Position numbers and translations under genes: made by a program
NCBI GenBank assembly: GCA_026119935.1
Contig: JALRMH010000028.1
Coordinates: 124,001-188,000 of the forward strand
Direction of reading: 5' to 3'
From: Endothia cerciana
Taxonomy: Eukaryota; Ascomycota; Sordariomycetes; Diaporthales; Cryphonectriaceae
Length of the DNA stretch: 64,000 nucleotides
The notes under the pieces: model-generated
What the model was told of the DNA's origin: nothing
Database searches by the model: none
The model's input: only the letters and a program-made list of their open reading frames with translations
Shown: positions 1 through 10,261 of the stretch, piece after piece
Position numbering within the stretch: position 1 is the stretch's first letter
Layout of the letters: every line of letters begins with the position of its first letter

Positions 1-391
1 GCCTCAATTGATCATTTGTCGTTTCTACTCCTGGCGGCCTCGCGACCTCAAAAGACCCGTCTCCCTCGCCCCCTGTTTCCGATGGCTTTGCAGGATAAAG
101 AGAACCGCCTGTTCCTTTGAGCGCGCAACGAAACGACCCCCAACCTCACCGCGATCCATCCCATCCACCGCTGCTCACCACCATTCCTCTCGTCCCCGTC
201 TCCGTCACGATCTCCGTCTCTGCGTACCTCACCCACCGGCCTCCTCGCTCCCAGACTACCGGGACCAATGCGATCAGATCGCGACCGTCGCATCGTGCTC
301 GAGTAAGCTGGGGGATCCGCCCAGACACTTGCACACTACGCCGCGGGGCCTGACAGGCGACGCGCGCCGTGGAGCACAACCCGCAGTCGAG
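1..391 (+). other. 5' leader / promoter-proximal region of SPT20
   Basis: The SPT20 reading frame is open upstream of the chosen ATG, back to about position 8, but there is no in-frame ATG there and the translation (Arg/Ser/Pro-rich) looks like chance. The stretch is CT-rich, as fungal 5' leaders often are. No separate gene is seen. Confidence 0.5.
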
Positions 392-3300
392 ATGGCGCCC
401 AGTACCACCCCTATCCCTCCGCCCATCATCCCCCCACACCCCAAGACGAAGCGGCCTGTCCCGCCCGGCATACAGACAAACGGTCTCGCCTCGTCGTCCT
501 CCCCCTCCCCCTCCATGTCTGCCAAGAAGCCGCCCAACAGCGCCAAACAGTCCGCAAAGTCTGCTGCCACCAATGGTGGAACCGTCACTGTGGCTCGTCC
601 TCCGAACCAGATACGTCCAGAGATAACTGCGCATACCAACGGGAACGCTCGTCCTTCCACCAATGGCGCACTGCAGCCGGTCCCAAGCAGTGCGATCGAA
701 CCACAAGCGGTACCGGTGGTCGTCGAGCAGCGTAAGTGTCCTTCCCACAGGACCGATAGTGGAGTGCTCTTCACTGACATCTCTCAAGCCCCGTCTCGTA
801 GATACATATTGAACAAATATGTCGGCAACCCACCCTCACTCGTCATCCACCTCTACCCTAATCATTTCAAATTTGACGCCCAGGACGACTACTTCTTATA
901 CACATCCCCGATGAAGACCGTCCTCGACCACCTAAAGACCCGGACGATACCGCATGACTTGATGGCCGACTTCACGGATGGCGGAGTTCCCTTTTACGAA
1001 GGTTGCTTGATTGTGGAAGTACATGATCACAAGGTCGTAGTCGCGGAAAGGGACGAGTCGTCCCGGCCCTCGTCCCGGTCCAAGCTGGACGCAACCAACT
1101 CTATTCATCGGCACAGCCGATTCATCACCCCGTCGCTAAATCAACCATTCCCCAAGGATGGCGCCGCAGCTGTCAGCGGCCTTGCAAAGGATGCCGAGCA
1201 GAAGGAGAAACCTTCGAGCTTAGCAGAGCAAGGGGTCTCGTCGGCTTCCAACTCGCCTAAGGGTCAGAAGAGCAAGGCCCCCACCAAACCGACAGTCACT
1301 ACACTGGTGCTCTTCCCAACGCAGCAGAGCCGACAAGCGGATATAGCGGTCAAAGCGTGCTATCCGCGGACCTCCGTTGACGGCCGTCAGGAAGCGGCAG
1401 CCAATGGTGCTCCTCCGACTCCTTCGGCCGTCGTTCCTCCGACTCCAACGGGCTCGGGCCTGCCTCCACCCCACAAGAAAGTGAAGCGCGAGCGTATGGA
1501 ACTCGACAGGAGCAATATCCATTCCGCCGAAGGCGCCGTATTGCTAGCCACTTTGCCGCCGTTAGACCTGGAGCCTACGAAGGACGCTATAGGCACCATC
1601 GTCAAGATAGAAGAACAGGCGGCAATGCATGAGCATCGGTTCCATCCGCCGCCGCAGCCGAAGACGCGGAAGAGAACAGTTGCGGAAATGGCCGCTGACG
1701 AGGCGCAAGCCGCCGAGAACGAGAGGTTCTTGCTTGCTCTGGATGAACGCAGTGGACAAGGAGCGAGTTCAGTATCTGGTGGCGATGGACAACAACAAGT
1801 GCAACCGTTTGATCCCACCTTCGAACGCTTCAAGAAGATTGAAGAAATCAAGAGAGACCATGCGGAGAGAGCGAGACAGGAGAAGCTCAAACAAGCTGAG
1901 AACGAGAAGAGACTACAGGAGCAGAAGCTTCAGGCACAGGCACAGCAGCAGCAGCAGGCGGCGGCGGAGGAGAGAAACCGCCGAGAGCAAGCAGCAGCAG
2001 CCCAAGCTCAGGCTCAGCAAGAAGAGATTCGGCGGAAAATGCAACTGGCGCAAGCTCGCGCCCAGGCGCAAGCCCAGGCACAAGCCCAGGCGCAGCAAAA
2101 CCAGGCACTCGCCAACATGAACCAGAATCCACACGGCCATCCTGCGCAAAATAGCCAGGTCAACGGGGTCCCTGTATCTCTGCCTGTGTCAGCGCCGAAC
2201 GGGATGCCGATGGCGCAGGCGCGTCTTCAAGGAGGCGGCGTCTCGCACCCGCCGGCGTCCTCGCCTATGGTCCAACACAGCACTCCTCAGCACATGTCGT
2301 CGCCTATGGTTGGTGGTGTGACCATGCAACCATCTGGTTCAAGCATGGGCGCCGGAAGCCCGGCCAGACCACCATCCGCGGTAAACCAGCCTCCAATGTC
2401 GGCACCCATGGCAGTCAGTATGTCTGCCCGCGGCAGTCAGCAAAGCCATGCCTCTGGTACACCGCGCGTGCCACATGCGACACCGAATATGGCCCAATCA
2501 ACTCCAATCAGCCGGGCACAGCAGATGGCGAATACTCCCCGCATGACTCAGGCAAGCCCGCCTCCTAATATGATGACGCCGCAGATGCAACAGATGATGA
2601 TGAACAACCCGGCAATGGCCCACCTGGCACAGAATTCCAATATGTCATTGCAACAGCAAGTTCATGCCATGCAACAACAACAACGTCAAATGCAGCAACA
2701 TGCGCAGATGATGCAGAATGGTATGATGAACGGAGCCACTCAACAACAGCAATCAGCCCTGATGCAACAGAGATACATCGCTCAACAACAGCAAAAGATG
2801 CGTCAGACAATGGCTCAGAACCCCAACATGGCCCACAATCCACAGATGATGCAGCAGTTGCAACAGTTGAGGGCATTGCAGCAAGCGGGCGGCAATCCGA
2901 TGCGCCTCGCTCAGGGTGGCGGTCAAAATATGGTTAACATGGGCGCGTTTCCGAATCAGCAGATGGCCGCGATGCAGCAGTTGCAGCAGCAACAACAACA
3001 GATGCAGCAACACCTCGCGCAGCAACAGCAAGGTCACCCCCAACAGATGCAGCCTCAGCAGATGATGGGTCAAGCCGGCCAACAACTGTCACAGCAGGAC
3101 ATGATGATGATGCCCCAGGAAGTGAACACAATCGCATCGAGGTTGTATATGCAGAACATCACCCCCTTCTTGCAACAGCGCGGTTGGACCATGGAGACGG
3201 CACCGCCAGCACAAATCGAACAATTCAAGAAACAGTGTAAAGCAAATGCTCAGAGCAGATGGATGCAAGAAAAGCAGCGAAGCGCGAATGCCAACGCCGC

Positions 3301-3481
3301 AGCAACAGCTCAGATGACTGCAGGGCAATTGACACCGGCGCAGCAGGTCCTCCTGCAGAGGCAACGGCAAGCACAGGCCATGCAGCAACACCAGCAGGCC
3401 ATGCAGCAACACCAGCAGGCCATGCAGCAGCAGGCCATGCAGCAGCAAGCTATGCAGGGCATGATGCCGCAGGGTATGTAG
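392..3481 (+). CDS. SPT20: Spt20-type subunit of the SAGA transcription coactivator complex
   Basis: Exons 392-731 and 789-3481 give 1010 residues. The intron (57 nt) has a GTAAGT donor, a CTGAC branch-like motif about 12 nt before its end and a CAAG acceptor, and keeps the frame. The Spt20 domain starts near residue 119 (YILNKY, PPSLVIHLYPNHFKF, SPMKTVLDHL, DLMADFTDGGVPFYEGCLIVEV) and continues to about residue 300 (TTLVLFPT). A charged coiled-coil stretch and a very long Gln/Met/Ala-rich tail follow. In the family, Spt20 is a structural SAGA subunit needed for complex integrity and for recruiting TBP at stress-inducible promoters. The ATG at 392 has a good context; the open frame upstream lacks an ATG. 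The C-terminus is low-complexity polyQ, with a short tandem repeat (Ala-Met-Gln-Gln-His-Gln-Gln) near 3379-3420. The stop lies inside a GTATGT-like sequence, so a further 3' exon cannot be excluded. Confidence 0.9.
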   Translation: MAPSTTPIPPPIIPPHPKTKRPVPPGIQTNGLASSSSPSPSMSAKKPPNSAKQSAKSAATNGGTVTVARPPNQIRPEITAHTNGNARPSTNGALQPVPSSAIEPQAVPVVVEQRKCPSHRTDSGVLFTDISQAPSRRYILNKYVGNPPSLVIHLYPNHFKFDAQDDYFLYTSPMKTVLDHLKTRTIPHDLMADFTDGGVPFYEGCLIVEVHDHKVVVAERDESSRPSSRSKLDATNSIHRHSRFITPSLNQPFPKDGAAAVSGLAKDAEQKEKPSSLAEQGVSSASNSPKGQKSKAPTKPTVTTLVLFPTQQSRQADIAVKACYPRTSVDGRQEAAANGAPPTPSAVVPPTPTGSGLPPPHKKVKRERMELDRSNIHSAEGAVLLATLPPLDLEPTKDAIGTIVKIEEQAAMHEHRFHPPPQPKTRKRTVAEMAADEAQAAENERFLLALDERSGQGASSVSGGDGQQQVQPFDPTFERFKKIEEIKRDHAERARQEKLKQAENEKRLQEQKLQAQAQQQQQAAAEERNRREQAAAAQAQAQQEEIRRKMQLAQARAQAQAQAQAQAQQNQALANMNQNPHGHPAQNSQVNGVPVSLPVSAPNGMPMAQARLQGGGVSHPPASSPMVQHSTPQHMSSPMVGGVTMQPSGSSMGAGSPARPPSAVNQPPMSAPMAVSMSARGSQQSHASGTPRVPHATPNMAQSTPISRAQQMANTPRMTQASPPPNMMTPQMQQMMMNNPAMAHLAQNSNMSLQQQVHAMQQQQRQMQQHAQMMQNGMMNGATQQQQSALMQQRYIAQQQQKMRQTMAQNPNMAHNPQMMQQLQQLRALQQAGGNPMRLAQGGGQNMVNMGAFPNQQMAAMQQLQQQQQQMQQHLAQQQQGHPQQMQPQQMMGQAGQQLSQQDMMMMPQEVNTIASRLYMQNITPFLQQRGWTMETAPPAQIEQFKKQCKANAQSRWMQEKQRSANANAAATAQMTAGQLTPAQQVLLQRQRQAQAMQQHQQAMQQHQQAMQQQAMQQQAMQGMMPQGM

Positions 3482-6400
3482 AACAACATCTGCGGCATCT
3501 GGTAGGAAGGTCCAGAGAGGCGGCCAGATGCTCAATAGCAGGCGCAAAAACTACTCGGGAGGCAGCACGAGGTTCCGCATAAGGCCCAGCCTAGCAACAC
3601 AATGACGCTGATCAGCAGTAACTGGCGTATCCACAAGGACAGGTGATGAGAACTCGGCAACTATAACAGCTGTGGCACTCGATCCAGCAGGCTCTGCCTG
3701 CTCAACAGTACATGCGGACTCTCATTTGCCTGGAGTCTGCAATCCGTTGTCCTGCCGCCGAAGCCGAACATCCATGAATTGCGACACAATCTGTTGTTGA
3801 CAGAGCCGAAGCTACAGAAGCTACGAGACAACCTAAGCAGGGCCAGCACCAACAATATGTCTGGTCCATTAAAAGAATGAGCGTCCCAGAGCTGCCTCTG
3901 ATCGTCTCGCGGACTCAATTCCGTTGAAATGCCGAAGCTCGACAATCGCAAAGGATCCTACGGCAGTCACAAGCTCGACATTCGACCCAATCGTGTCTAA
4001 TGTCACCATATCAAGGGGTCCTGATCACTCTTCACTTCGTCATTCGAAATATTAATCATTCTAGGTTGTAACACGTGGCAGCACGGGCAACGGTCGGCGT
4101 TCCGAGGGAAAGGGGAGAGGGGTTTTAGCCAGGCAACGATTGGCAAAATCGTAATGAGTCTGACGTTTTATTCGGCTTTCGTTCTGCAAGGTCTTTATAC
4201 CCCAAGGGTCTCAGAGCGGTCTGAGACTTATCTTTGTTGTTTGCCGATGCAGCATTACTACAACAAAAACCTGTCATGACGGCGCTTCTCATGGTCGGCA
4301 AAGTGAACGTTGTTTCGAGATCCTTTGCGAGGCGGTGGCAGTAAAGGTGGAAACGGTGGAGGGATTCTGCTCGGGTTCTTATGCTTTGCGTCTGGCGCGA
4401 TCTTAGCATGAGAGATTGCGCGACTTGCTTGGGATATGCTGCACCGAGATGCCCCAGGAAATCAAATGAACGAATGCTTGAACATCGACTCTCATGTGCT
4501 GTTATGGCAAAGTGAAAGTAGTCGAGCGTGAAGCGCGTGAAACACATGCCACATACTTTGCCAGCTGCCTGTTGGTACCAGGTGTTGCTCCGTGGATGGA
4601 TGCGCCATAGCGTACCAGGCATCACCGTGACTCCCTACAGTTTTCAAGCCCATCTCCCTCTTGGCCCCGTTTCTTGGCCCCGTTCTGAAAGCTTCAAGGA
4701 ATTTGGTCGTGACTTGGACACAACCTAAATTCTGCTCTCCTCCAGTTGGTCACCGGCGAAACACATGGAGACATCAGGACGAGTGCCTCGAGGCTCGAGA
4801 TATTGTACGACTCCATGGCGCCTGGGTCGATGCGCCGCGATATGGCCTACATAAGTGCGGCCGCTGCAGACTATGGTTGTAGAAATCGCCAGTGTGGTAC
4901 AACAAGCAGTCAGACCTGATTCGGTAGGAGGGGGAGGGGGGTTTCCAATGTGGTTTGACATCATAGAATAGAAGTTCCGTCGACGGATCTAATGGCAATC
5001 AGATGATCAGGCTGGCTCGAGATCCGAGCACCCGTCGTCTTCTTGTCTCCCCCAACGAGGAGCTCGACAGTGACAGCACCTTTGACGCGTGCCGCAAGAT
5101 TCTCAGGGGTAGCGCCCACATTGAATTCGTTTCCACTAGAAGAACGTCCCCGGTCGACCCTCCTCAGGGAGCCCGTTGAGATCGTATGCTGAGAGGCTGG
5201 TCACGATGTCGAGTCGACCGGGAGGAGGACGGCCCCGTCATGAACGAGCCTCGGTCAGCGGAACAAGGAGCATAATTTTGTCAAGATGCTGGACCTTCCG
5301 CTGCCCGAATGGGCCTTAATGATACTATTCGAGGTCGACAGATGGCCCTCGATTCCTGGGGGCCGAGGTGGTGCGCAGGAGTTGTGGCGATGGGTCGGTG
5401 TGCGGACTTTTTGTAGCCTCTGGGCATGGAGCGACTAGGGACGATCGCCACTCGATATCTGCTCATGCACGAGATAAATCGCCCAAGAGATGGAGTAGAA
5501 TAGCTAGTAGTGGCATGGATATGTATGAGAGAGAGCAGATATCAGATCTTCATAAGCATTTACATATCCATATCGAGTGCGCGACGGAGGTTTGAGAGAC
5601 GGCTGAGGCTTTCTGGGACGCACAAGTCACTTGTTTGTAACCAGCACCGTCCGCTCTTAAAGCAATGTCCAAGTCAGTCATCTTGCCTCTTGCCAGAACC
5701 GTATCATCAGCCGTCTAGTATTCCATATGACCCCCTCACAACGAGACGTTCCAAGACAGGTGTAAGCGACTTTTCCGACGACCTGCATGGCTACGCCTCT
5801 TGCGCGAACAAACCTCGTGAGCTACCCATGTCTATCATGTCCCGGGGAAGCGAGATCAGGTAATTCTTGCTGGAAAATCCTCGAATGTGTTATCAGCATG
5901 CTCGGCGGTCGCCCGTGCTACACGATAATATGTAGTACAGCGCCTATACTGCCCCCACGTCTTGCCGCTTCTCATCGTAAGCTGATGCGGCCTCGACCCG
6001 TAACCTTCCTGCCACTGTTCGCCGGGGCACTGTATAGTGTGTTGAGAACAGAGGTGACTTGACTTGTGCAGTATCCTTGGGGGCTGCCGCTCTGTAGTCC
6101 CACACCCGCCAGCAGCGCTGGAATGAGCGCTTAAGGACTCTTTTTATATAGTAATACGTCTCAGGAGTTTTGGAATGTGAGCTGCCACAGCCTACCAGCC
6201 GAGATTCGTTCGAAGAGTGGCTGCCGGACGTGCTAGTGCTGATGGGCGTGTATATCAATATAATAACCTCTCACCATTCAGGTCGTATATAGCGCCACAC
6301 AGCACCAATAGACAGCAAGGGAGGTGCCCCGGCGCTTAAAGCTACAGCCTTGTCAGCATTTTGTTGTTTTGCAAGGCATAAACCTTCCTGGCATGACTAC

Positions 6401-6571
6401 AATTGGCCTAGGAGACAGGATCGCAAGCAGGGTTTCGAAGAGTAGCACTTTGGGAGCCTGATCGAAGTATAAGTACCCCTCCCTTCCCGGGCTTAGAGAA
6501 GCATTCTTGAGGGGATCAAGACAGTTCAATCCCAGGAGCCACCAGCTACAGATTCCAAGATACATATCAAG
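3482..6571. other. Intergenic region without a supported gene
   Basis: About 3 kb. The first few hundred bases after the SPT20 stop still look like decayed Gln-rich coding sequence in shifting frames (see findings). The rest is less GC-rich than the flanking genes and holds only short open frames. A minus-strand frame of 166 codons at 4125-4625 has no recognisable motif. A TATA-like TATAAGTA near 6467 lies about 100 bp before the broken secreted-protein gene and may be its core promoter. Confidence 0.5.
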
Positions 6572-7241
6572 ATGTACTTCCCCAAGACTATCCTCGTGCC
6601 CCTTCTGGCCTCCAGCTCCGTCCTGGCGGGCCCCTTCACCCTGGGGACCCGTGACATCAGCGTCGGCTACGGCCAGCAGGTCCAGGACTAAGACGTCACC
6701 AACCACTGGGTTGTCTGGGTCGAGGGCCAGTCGGCGTGCCTAGCGACGCAGACCCTCAGCACGCTGAACACTAGCCCCTGCAACCAGGTCTTCACCCTCG
6801 GCGGCGAAACATATAAACTCGTCAACTGCAACGGGTACGTGCTGGATGGCGCCGCCGGTTCAGTGGATGGCACAGTTCGTGAGCTGACTGCAGGCATCTC
6901 CACATCGCAGGAACAACGAGCCCCAGGCGGTTGCAGATCAAGAGGGAAATATCATCCACGGCTGTACTCTGGATCATGACAAGATCAATTGCCACAATGG
7001 CCTGCATGATATCGCCAAGCACGGGAGATGCACTTCATCCGCTCAGGGCTCCATCGGGACGGCAAGGCTTGCAAACATGATACTACAGGTTGGGATCGAG
7101 AGTTTAGTAGAGCTGCCAGAGGTCTTGTGTGGGTGCTTCGATGCCGTTTCTGTCAGGGGTTGGTTATTACCTAAGCAGGATGTTGAGCCGGAATCCATCT
7201 ATTTATTTAGGTCACCCTGTACCCCGTCTCTGGTGACGTGA
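6572..7241 (+). pseudogene. Small cysteine-rich secreted protein gene with a premature stop
   Basis: The ATG at 6572 opens a classic signal peptide (MYFPKTILVPLLASSSVLAG). At codon 40 the frame meets TAA (6689-6691), yet the same frame continues with protein-like sequence (NHWVVWVEGQ, then ACLATQ, SPCNQVFTLGG and KLVNCNG). It then reaches a good intron at 6835-6910: GTACGT donor, CTGAC branch-like motif at 6883-6887, CGCAG acceptor. Exon 2 continues in frame with three more cysteines (IIHGC, KINC, KHGRC). Six regularly spaced cysteines after the signal peptide fit a small secreted cysteine-rich protein. The functional part probably ends near 7035; the frame stays open to a TGA at 7239-7241. 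The alternative, that the stop lies in a 51-nt intron beginning GTCCAG, is possible but the donor is poor and it would remove the Trp-rich segment. Function unknown; an effector-like role is only inference. Confidence 0.6.
6835..6910 (+). other. Intron of the broken secreted-protein gene
   Basis: The donor GTACGT, the CTGAC branch-like motif and the CAG acceptor are all intact. Splicing joins AAC-GG to G-AAC in phase and brings the second set of cysteines into frame. Intact splice sites next to a nonsense codon suggest a recent break. Confidence 0.65.
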
Positions 7242-7538
7242 CGCAGCCAAACTCCGAAAGGTAACGCGAGCTCAATATACTGTTGCCTCTTGAGCTGGTG
7301 TGACGGCCCGACATTATCAGCGAGCTGTCTGACTACCGTTGCTTCATCGACGTTGTCCGCCACCCCCCAGGTTCTCTTTGCTCGCAGCAGCAGCGAGGCC
7401 GACCTTCATTCGTCCAGTCCATCTCTGCATCTCTTTCTCCTTCTCCACCCTCCTTTGGCCGGCGTATTATCCTACCCGCTCGAGGGCCGTCGACTATCCG
7501 CCCCGCCCCGGAGGGCATCCCGTTCCATCCCATCCCAT

Positions 7539-7573
<35 letters not shown>
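7242..7573 (+). promoter_or_regulatory. ATG27 upstream region ending in a (CCACGA)n repeat
   Basis: No gene is seen. The last bases before the ATG27 start are about six perfect copies of CCACGA (7539-7574), the last of which contributes the A of the ATG. The 5' leader before it is CT-rich. Confidence 0.6.
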
Positions 7574-7574
<1 letters not shown>

Positions 7575-8770
7575 TGAAGCTATCGCCAGCCAGGTCGTCG
7601 GCGGCCGAGCCTGCCGCTGTGCTGCTCTCCCTCGCCCTCCTCGGCACACCCGCCTCCGCCATGTTCTGGTGCAACCACGTCCAGGTCGATGGGCAGAAGT
7701 GGAACTTCCAGGATCTGGCAGGGCCACATTCGGTCGTCACCTGGCAGGAGCAACAGCCCTTCCAATTCGTCAACACCACGTATACCTTGGATCTCTGCGC
7801 ACCGTTGAAAAAGGACGGGCCGGCTGACGAGAGCTGTCCAAACGGCGCGAGAGGTCAGTCCTGCCCCCGGCTCACATCCCAACCCACCCATCCGTCTCTG
7901 AGCCGACCCTGACTGATCACTCGGGCTTACAGTATGCGGGATCAAACGCGGCAAGCGCGCCGACGAGACAGACTACGAGGTCATCGACGTCATGTCCATC
8001 GCCGGCGACCTGCAGAACCGCGGCGTCTCCAGGGGCCTCGACGCCACTGCCACCCGGCTCAAGACCTCCGACTCGACCTCCGACTCGAAGAAGCAGGGCG
8101 TGCGCATCGCCATGTACGGCGGCAGGCACCCGCTGCAGTCCGGCGGCAGGGAACAGCGCGCCATCGTGGAGATGCTGTGCGACCCCGACAAGACGGGCAA
8201 GGAGGGCGAGTGGGACACTACCAAGGACGGCTACGAGAAGGTTCCTGCCGAGACCGACCCCGAGACCGCTGCGCGGCTGCGGCGGGCCGAGGGCGATGAG
8301 CCGGACGGCGGCGACGGGACGTCAGAACATCAGCTGTTGAAGCCGGACTCGGCCCTGGTCTTTGACAGCTATGCGCCGCTGGCAGACGACGGAGATGCTG
8401 ACGTGCTGCGGTTGACGTGGCATACCAAGCTTGCGTGCGAGGACTGGCAGGATGATGGAGGTTCGGGCAAGAGCGAGCACTGGGGCTTTTTCACCTGGCT
8501 GGTTATCCTGTGCGCCTCCCTTGTCTGCCCCCTGACCGCTCATGAGACAATCTCGCTGACGCCCTCCCACACAGTGTCTTCCTGGGTACGGCGTCGTACC
8601 TTATCTTCGGCTCCTGGCTCAACTACAATCGATACGGTGCTCGGGGCTGGGACCTGTTGCCTCACGGCGACACACTCCGGGATATTCCCTATTTGCTCAA
8701 GGACTGGACCAGAAGGGTGCTGAACACTGTACAGGGCACCGGCTCCAGGGGAGGCTACTCGGCTGTATAA
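7574..8770 (+). CDS. ATG27: Autophagy-related protein 27 (type I membrane protein)
   Basis: Exons 7574-7853, 7933-8509 and 8575-8770 give 350 residues. Introns of 79 and 65 nt have GTCAGT and GTGCGC donors, CTGAC/CTGAT branch-like motifs and CAG ends, with phases that fit. A signal peptide (LLSLALLGTPASA) is followed by a lumenal MRH-like domain with spaced cysteines (FWCNHV, LDLCAP, ESCPNG, VCGIKRG, EMLCDPDKTG, LACEDW). A membrane segment follows (FFTWLVI, across intron 2, into FLGTASYLIFGSWL), then a short cytosolic tail. The tail ends YSAV, the same tyrosine sorting motif known at the C-terminus of yeast Atg27. In yeast, Atg27 cycles between Golgi, endosome and vacuole membranes and promotes Atg9 vesicle traffic. 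Confidence 0.93.
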
Positions 8771-9412
8771 TGAGGGAAAGGCTCTACGAATGACGGTCAC
8801 GGCGGATGTGCAGGTAGATTTCATTTTTAGGTCTTGGTTTGGGCTGACGGTCGGCATGGTTAGGCGAAGCTTGTCTGTTTTCCTCTAGGTGTTTTGGTCT
8901 CCCGTCTGTGAGGACGCAAATTGTGTCATGTGCTGGTGTGGGCACGGCCTGCTTGGAGAGCTGTAGGCGACATCCTCCTCCGCTGTGCCACGTTTGTGCT
9001 GCGCCCGGGGTGTTGTCGAGAACTGACAAAGGACACGCGGCTCCTACTCTTCACTGGCCTGTGTGCGAGGGGCTGGGCGTAGGTAAACAACATATCCAAT
9101 CTTACAAAGGGAACAGTCTAAACTCATAAGTGGAACAATCAAGTCACAAGCCAAAACTGAACTCTTGTGTAGGAGTGGTAGGATTGGTTGCCCCGCGGCT
9201 TCACTCGCTTTTGGCGGCCGGCTTTCTGGACGACTAATCCGTGCCGAGGTACATGAACGGTACCGGAGTCACCGGGCCCCAACGACGTCCGCCCACCTGC
9301 ACAACTCAACAGCAAAGCTCTGACACCAAACTTCCTGCAGACCAGATGCCGTTGCCTTCCGCCGCCTGCCTCTCCCCGTAACAACAGCAGCAGTCCTCAA
9401 ACCACTCGAACC
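8771..9412. other. Intergenic spacer between ATG27 and the enoyl-CoA hydratase-family gene
   Basis: Both flanking genes are on the plus strand, so this holds the ATG27 3' UTR and the next gene's promoter and CT-rich leader. No gene or RNA is seen. Confidence 0.5.
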
Positions 9413-10261
9413 ATGGCAGCCCCCAACCCCCCGGGCAGGACGCTCTTCAACGTCCCCGTCCCGCCATGTGAAAGCCACCCCGGCGGGTCCGTCACCATCA
9501 CCTCGCCCCTGCCCCAGCACTACCTCGTCACCATCACCTCGCCCCCGGACAACCGGCTCACCACGGCCCTCTGCCAGGCCCTCCTGCGGGCGCTCGACCT
9601 CATCGAGCTCTCCGGCCTGCCCCCGGGCGCCGTCATCACCACCTCGGGCCTGCCCAAGTTCTTCTCCAACGGCCTGGACCTGCCGCACGCCGTCCGGGGC
9701 GGCGACGCGTTCTGGGCGGGCTCCCTGTGGGCGCTGTACCGGCGGTACCTGACCTACCCCATGCCGACGGTCGCGTGGGTGGGCGGGCACGCGTTCGCGG
9801 GCGGCCTGATGCTCGCCATGCACCACGACTACCGCGTCATGGCCGCCGACCGGGGGTTCTGCTGCCTCAACGAGCTCGAGTTCGGCGCCCCGCTCAAGGC
9901 CGCCATGAGCGGCGTCTTCCGCGTCAAGGTGCCGTCCCCGCACACCTACCGGGAGATGGTCCTCGAGGCGCGGAGGTTTGGGGGCCGGGAGGCCGCGGCC
10001 AGGGGGATCGTCGACGTCGCGGGCGGGTGGGACGAGGTGGTGGCGCTGGTCCGGGAGAGGGCGCTCACGACCAGGGGGGGGACCGGGGTGTACGGGCTGC
10101 TCAAGATGGAGATGTATCGCGAGTGCGTGGACCTGTTGGACAGCCACGGGCGGGAGGAGCAGAAGGACCGGGCGTGGGTTGAGGCTGAGGAGGCGAGGAG
10201 GGAGAAGGGGAGGGCGGAAGTGGAGCAGTGGGTCAAGACGGTAGGGAAGGCGAAGCTGTGA
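9413..10261 (+). CDS. Enoyl-CoA hydratase/isomerase family protein, probably peroxisomal
   Basis: An intronless frame of 282 residues. It has the crotonase fold signature: FFSNGLDL (oxyanion-hole segment), GGHAFAGGLMLAMHHDYRVM, and CCLNELEFGAPL, where a Glu lies as in delta3,delta2-enoyl-CoA isomerases. The protein ends AKL, a good peroxisomal targeting signal type 1 (PTS1). The likely role is handling unsaturated fatty acyl-CoA during peroxisomal beta-oxidation, but hydratase and isomerase activities cannot be told apart here. The gene is very GC-rich, more so than its neighbours. The ATG at 9413 has a CCATGG context. Confidence 0.85.
   Translation: MAAPNPPGRTLFNVPVPPCESHPGGSVTITSPLPQHYLVTITSPPDNRLTTALCQALLRALDLIELSGLPPGAVITTSGLPKFFSNGLDLPHAVRGGDAFWAGSLWALYRRYLTYPMPTVAWVGGHAFAGGLMLAMHHDYRVMAADRGFCCLNELEFGAPLKAAMSGVFRVKVPSPHTYREMVLEARRFGGREAAARGIVDVAGGWDEVVALVRERALTTRGGTGVYGLLKMEMYRECVDLLDSHGREEQKDRAWVEAEEARREKGRAEVEQWVKTVGKAKL

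Noticed and set aside
4125..4625. 166-codon minus-strand frame downstream of SPT20
   Set aside because: No signal peptide, domain or splice support. Composition does not resemble the real genes nearby.
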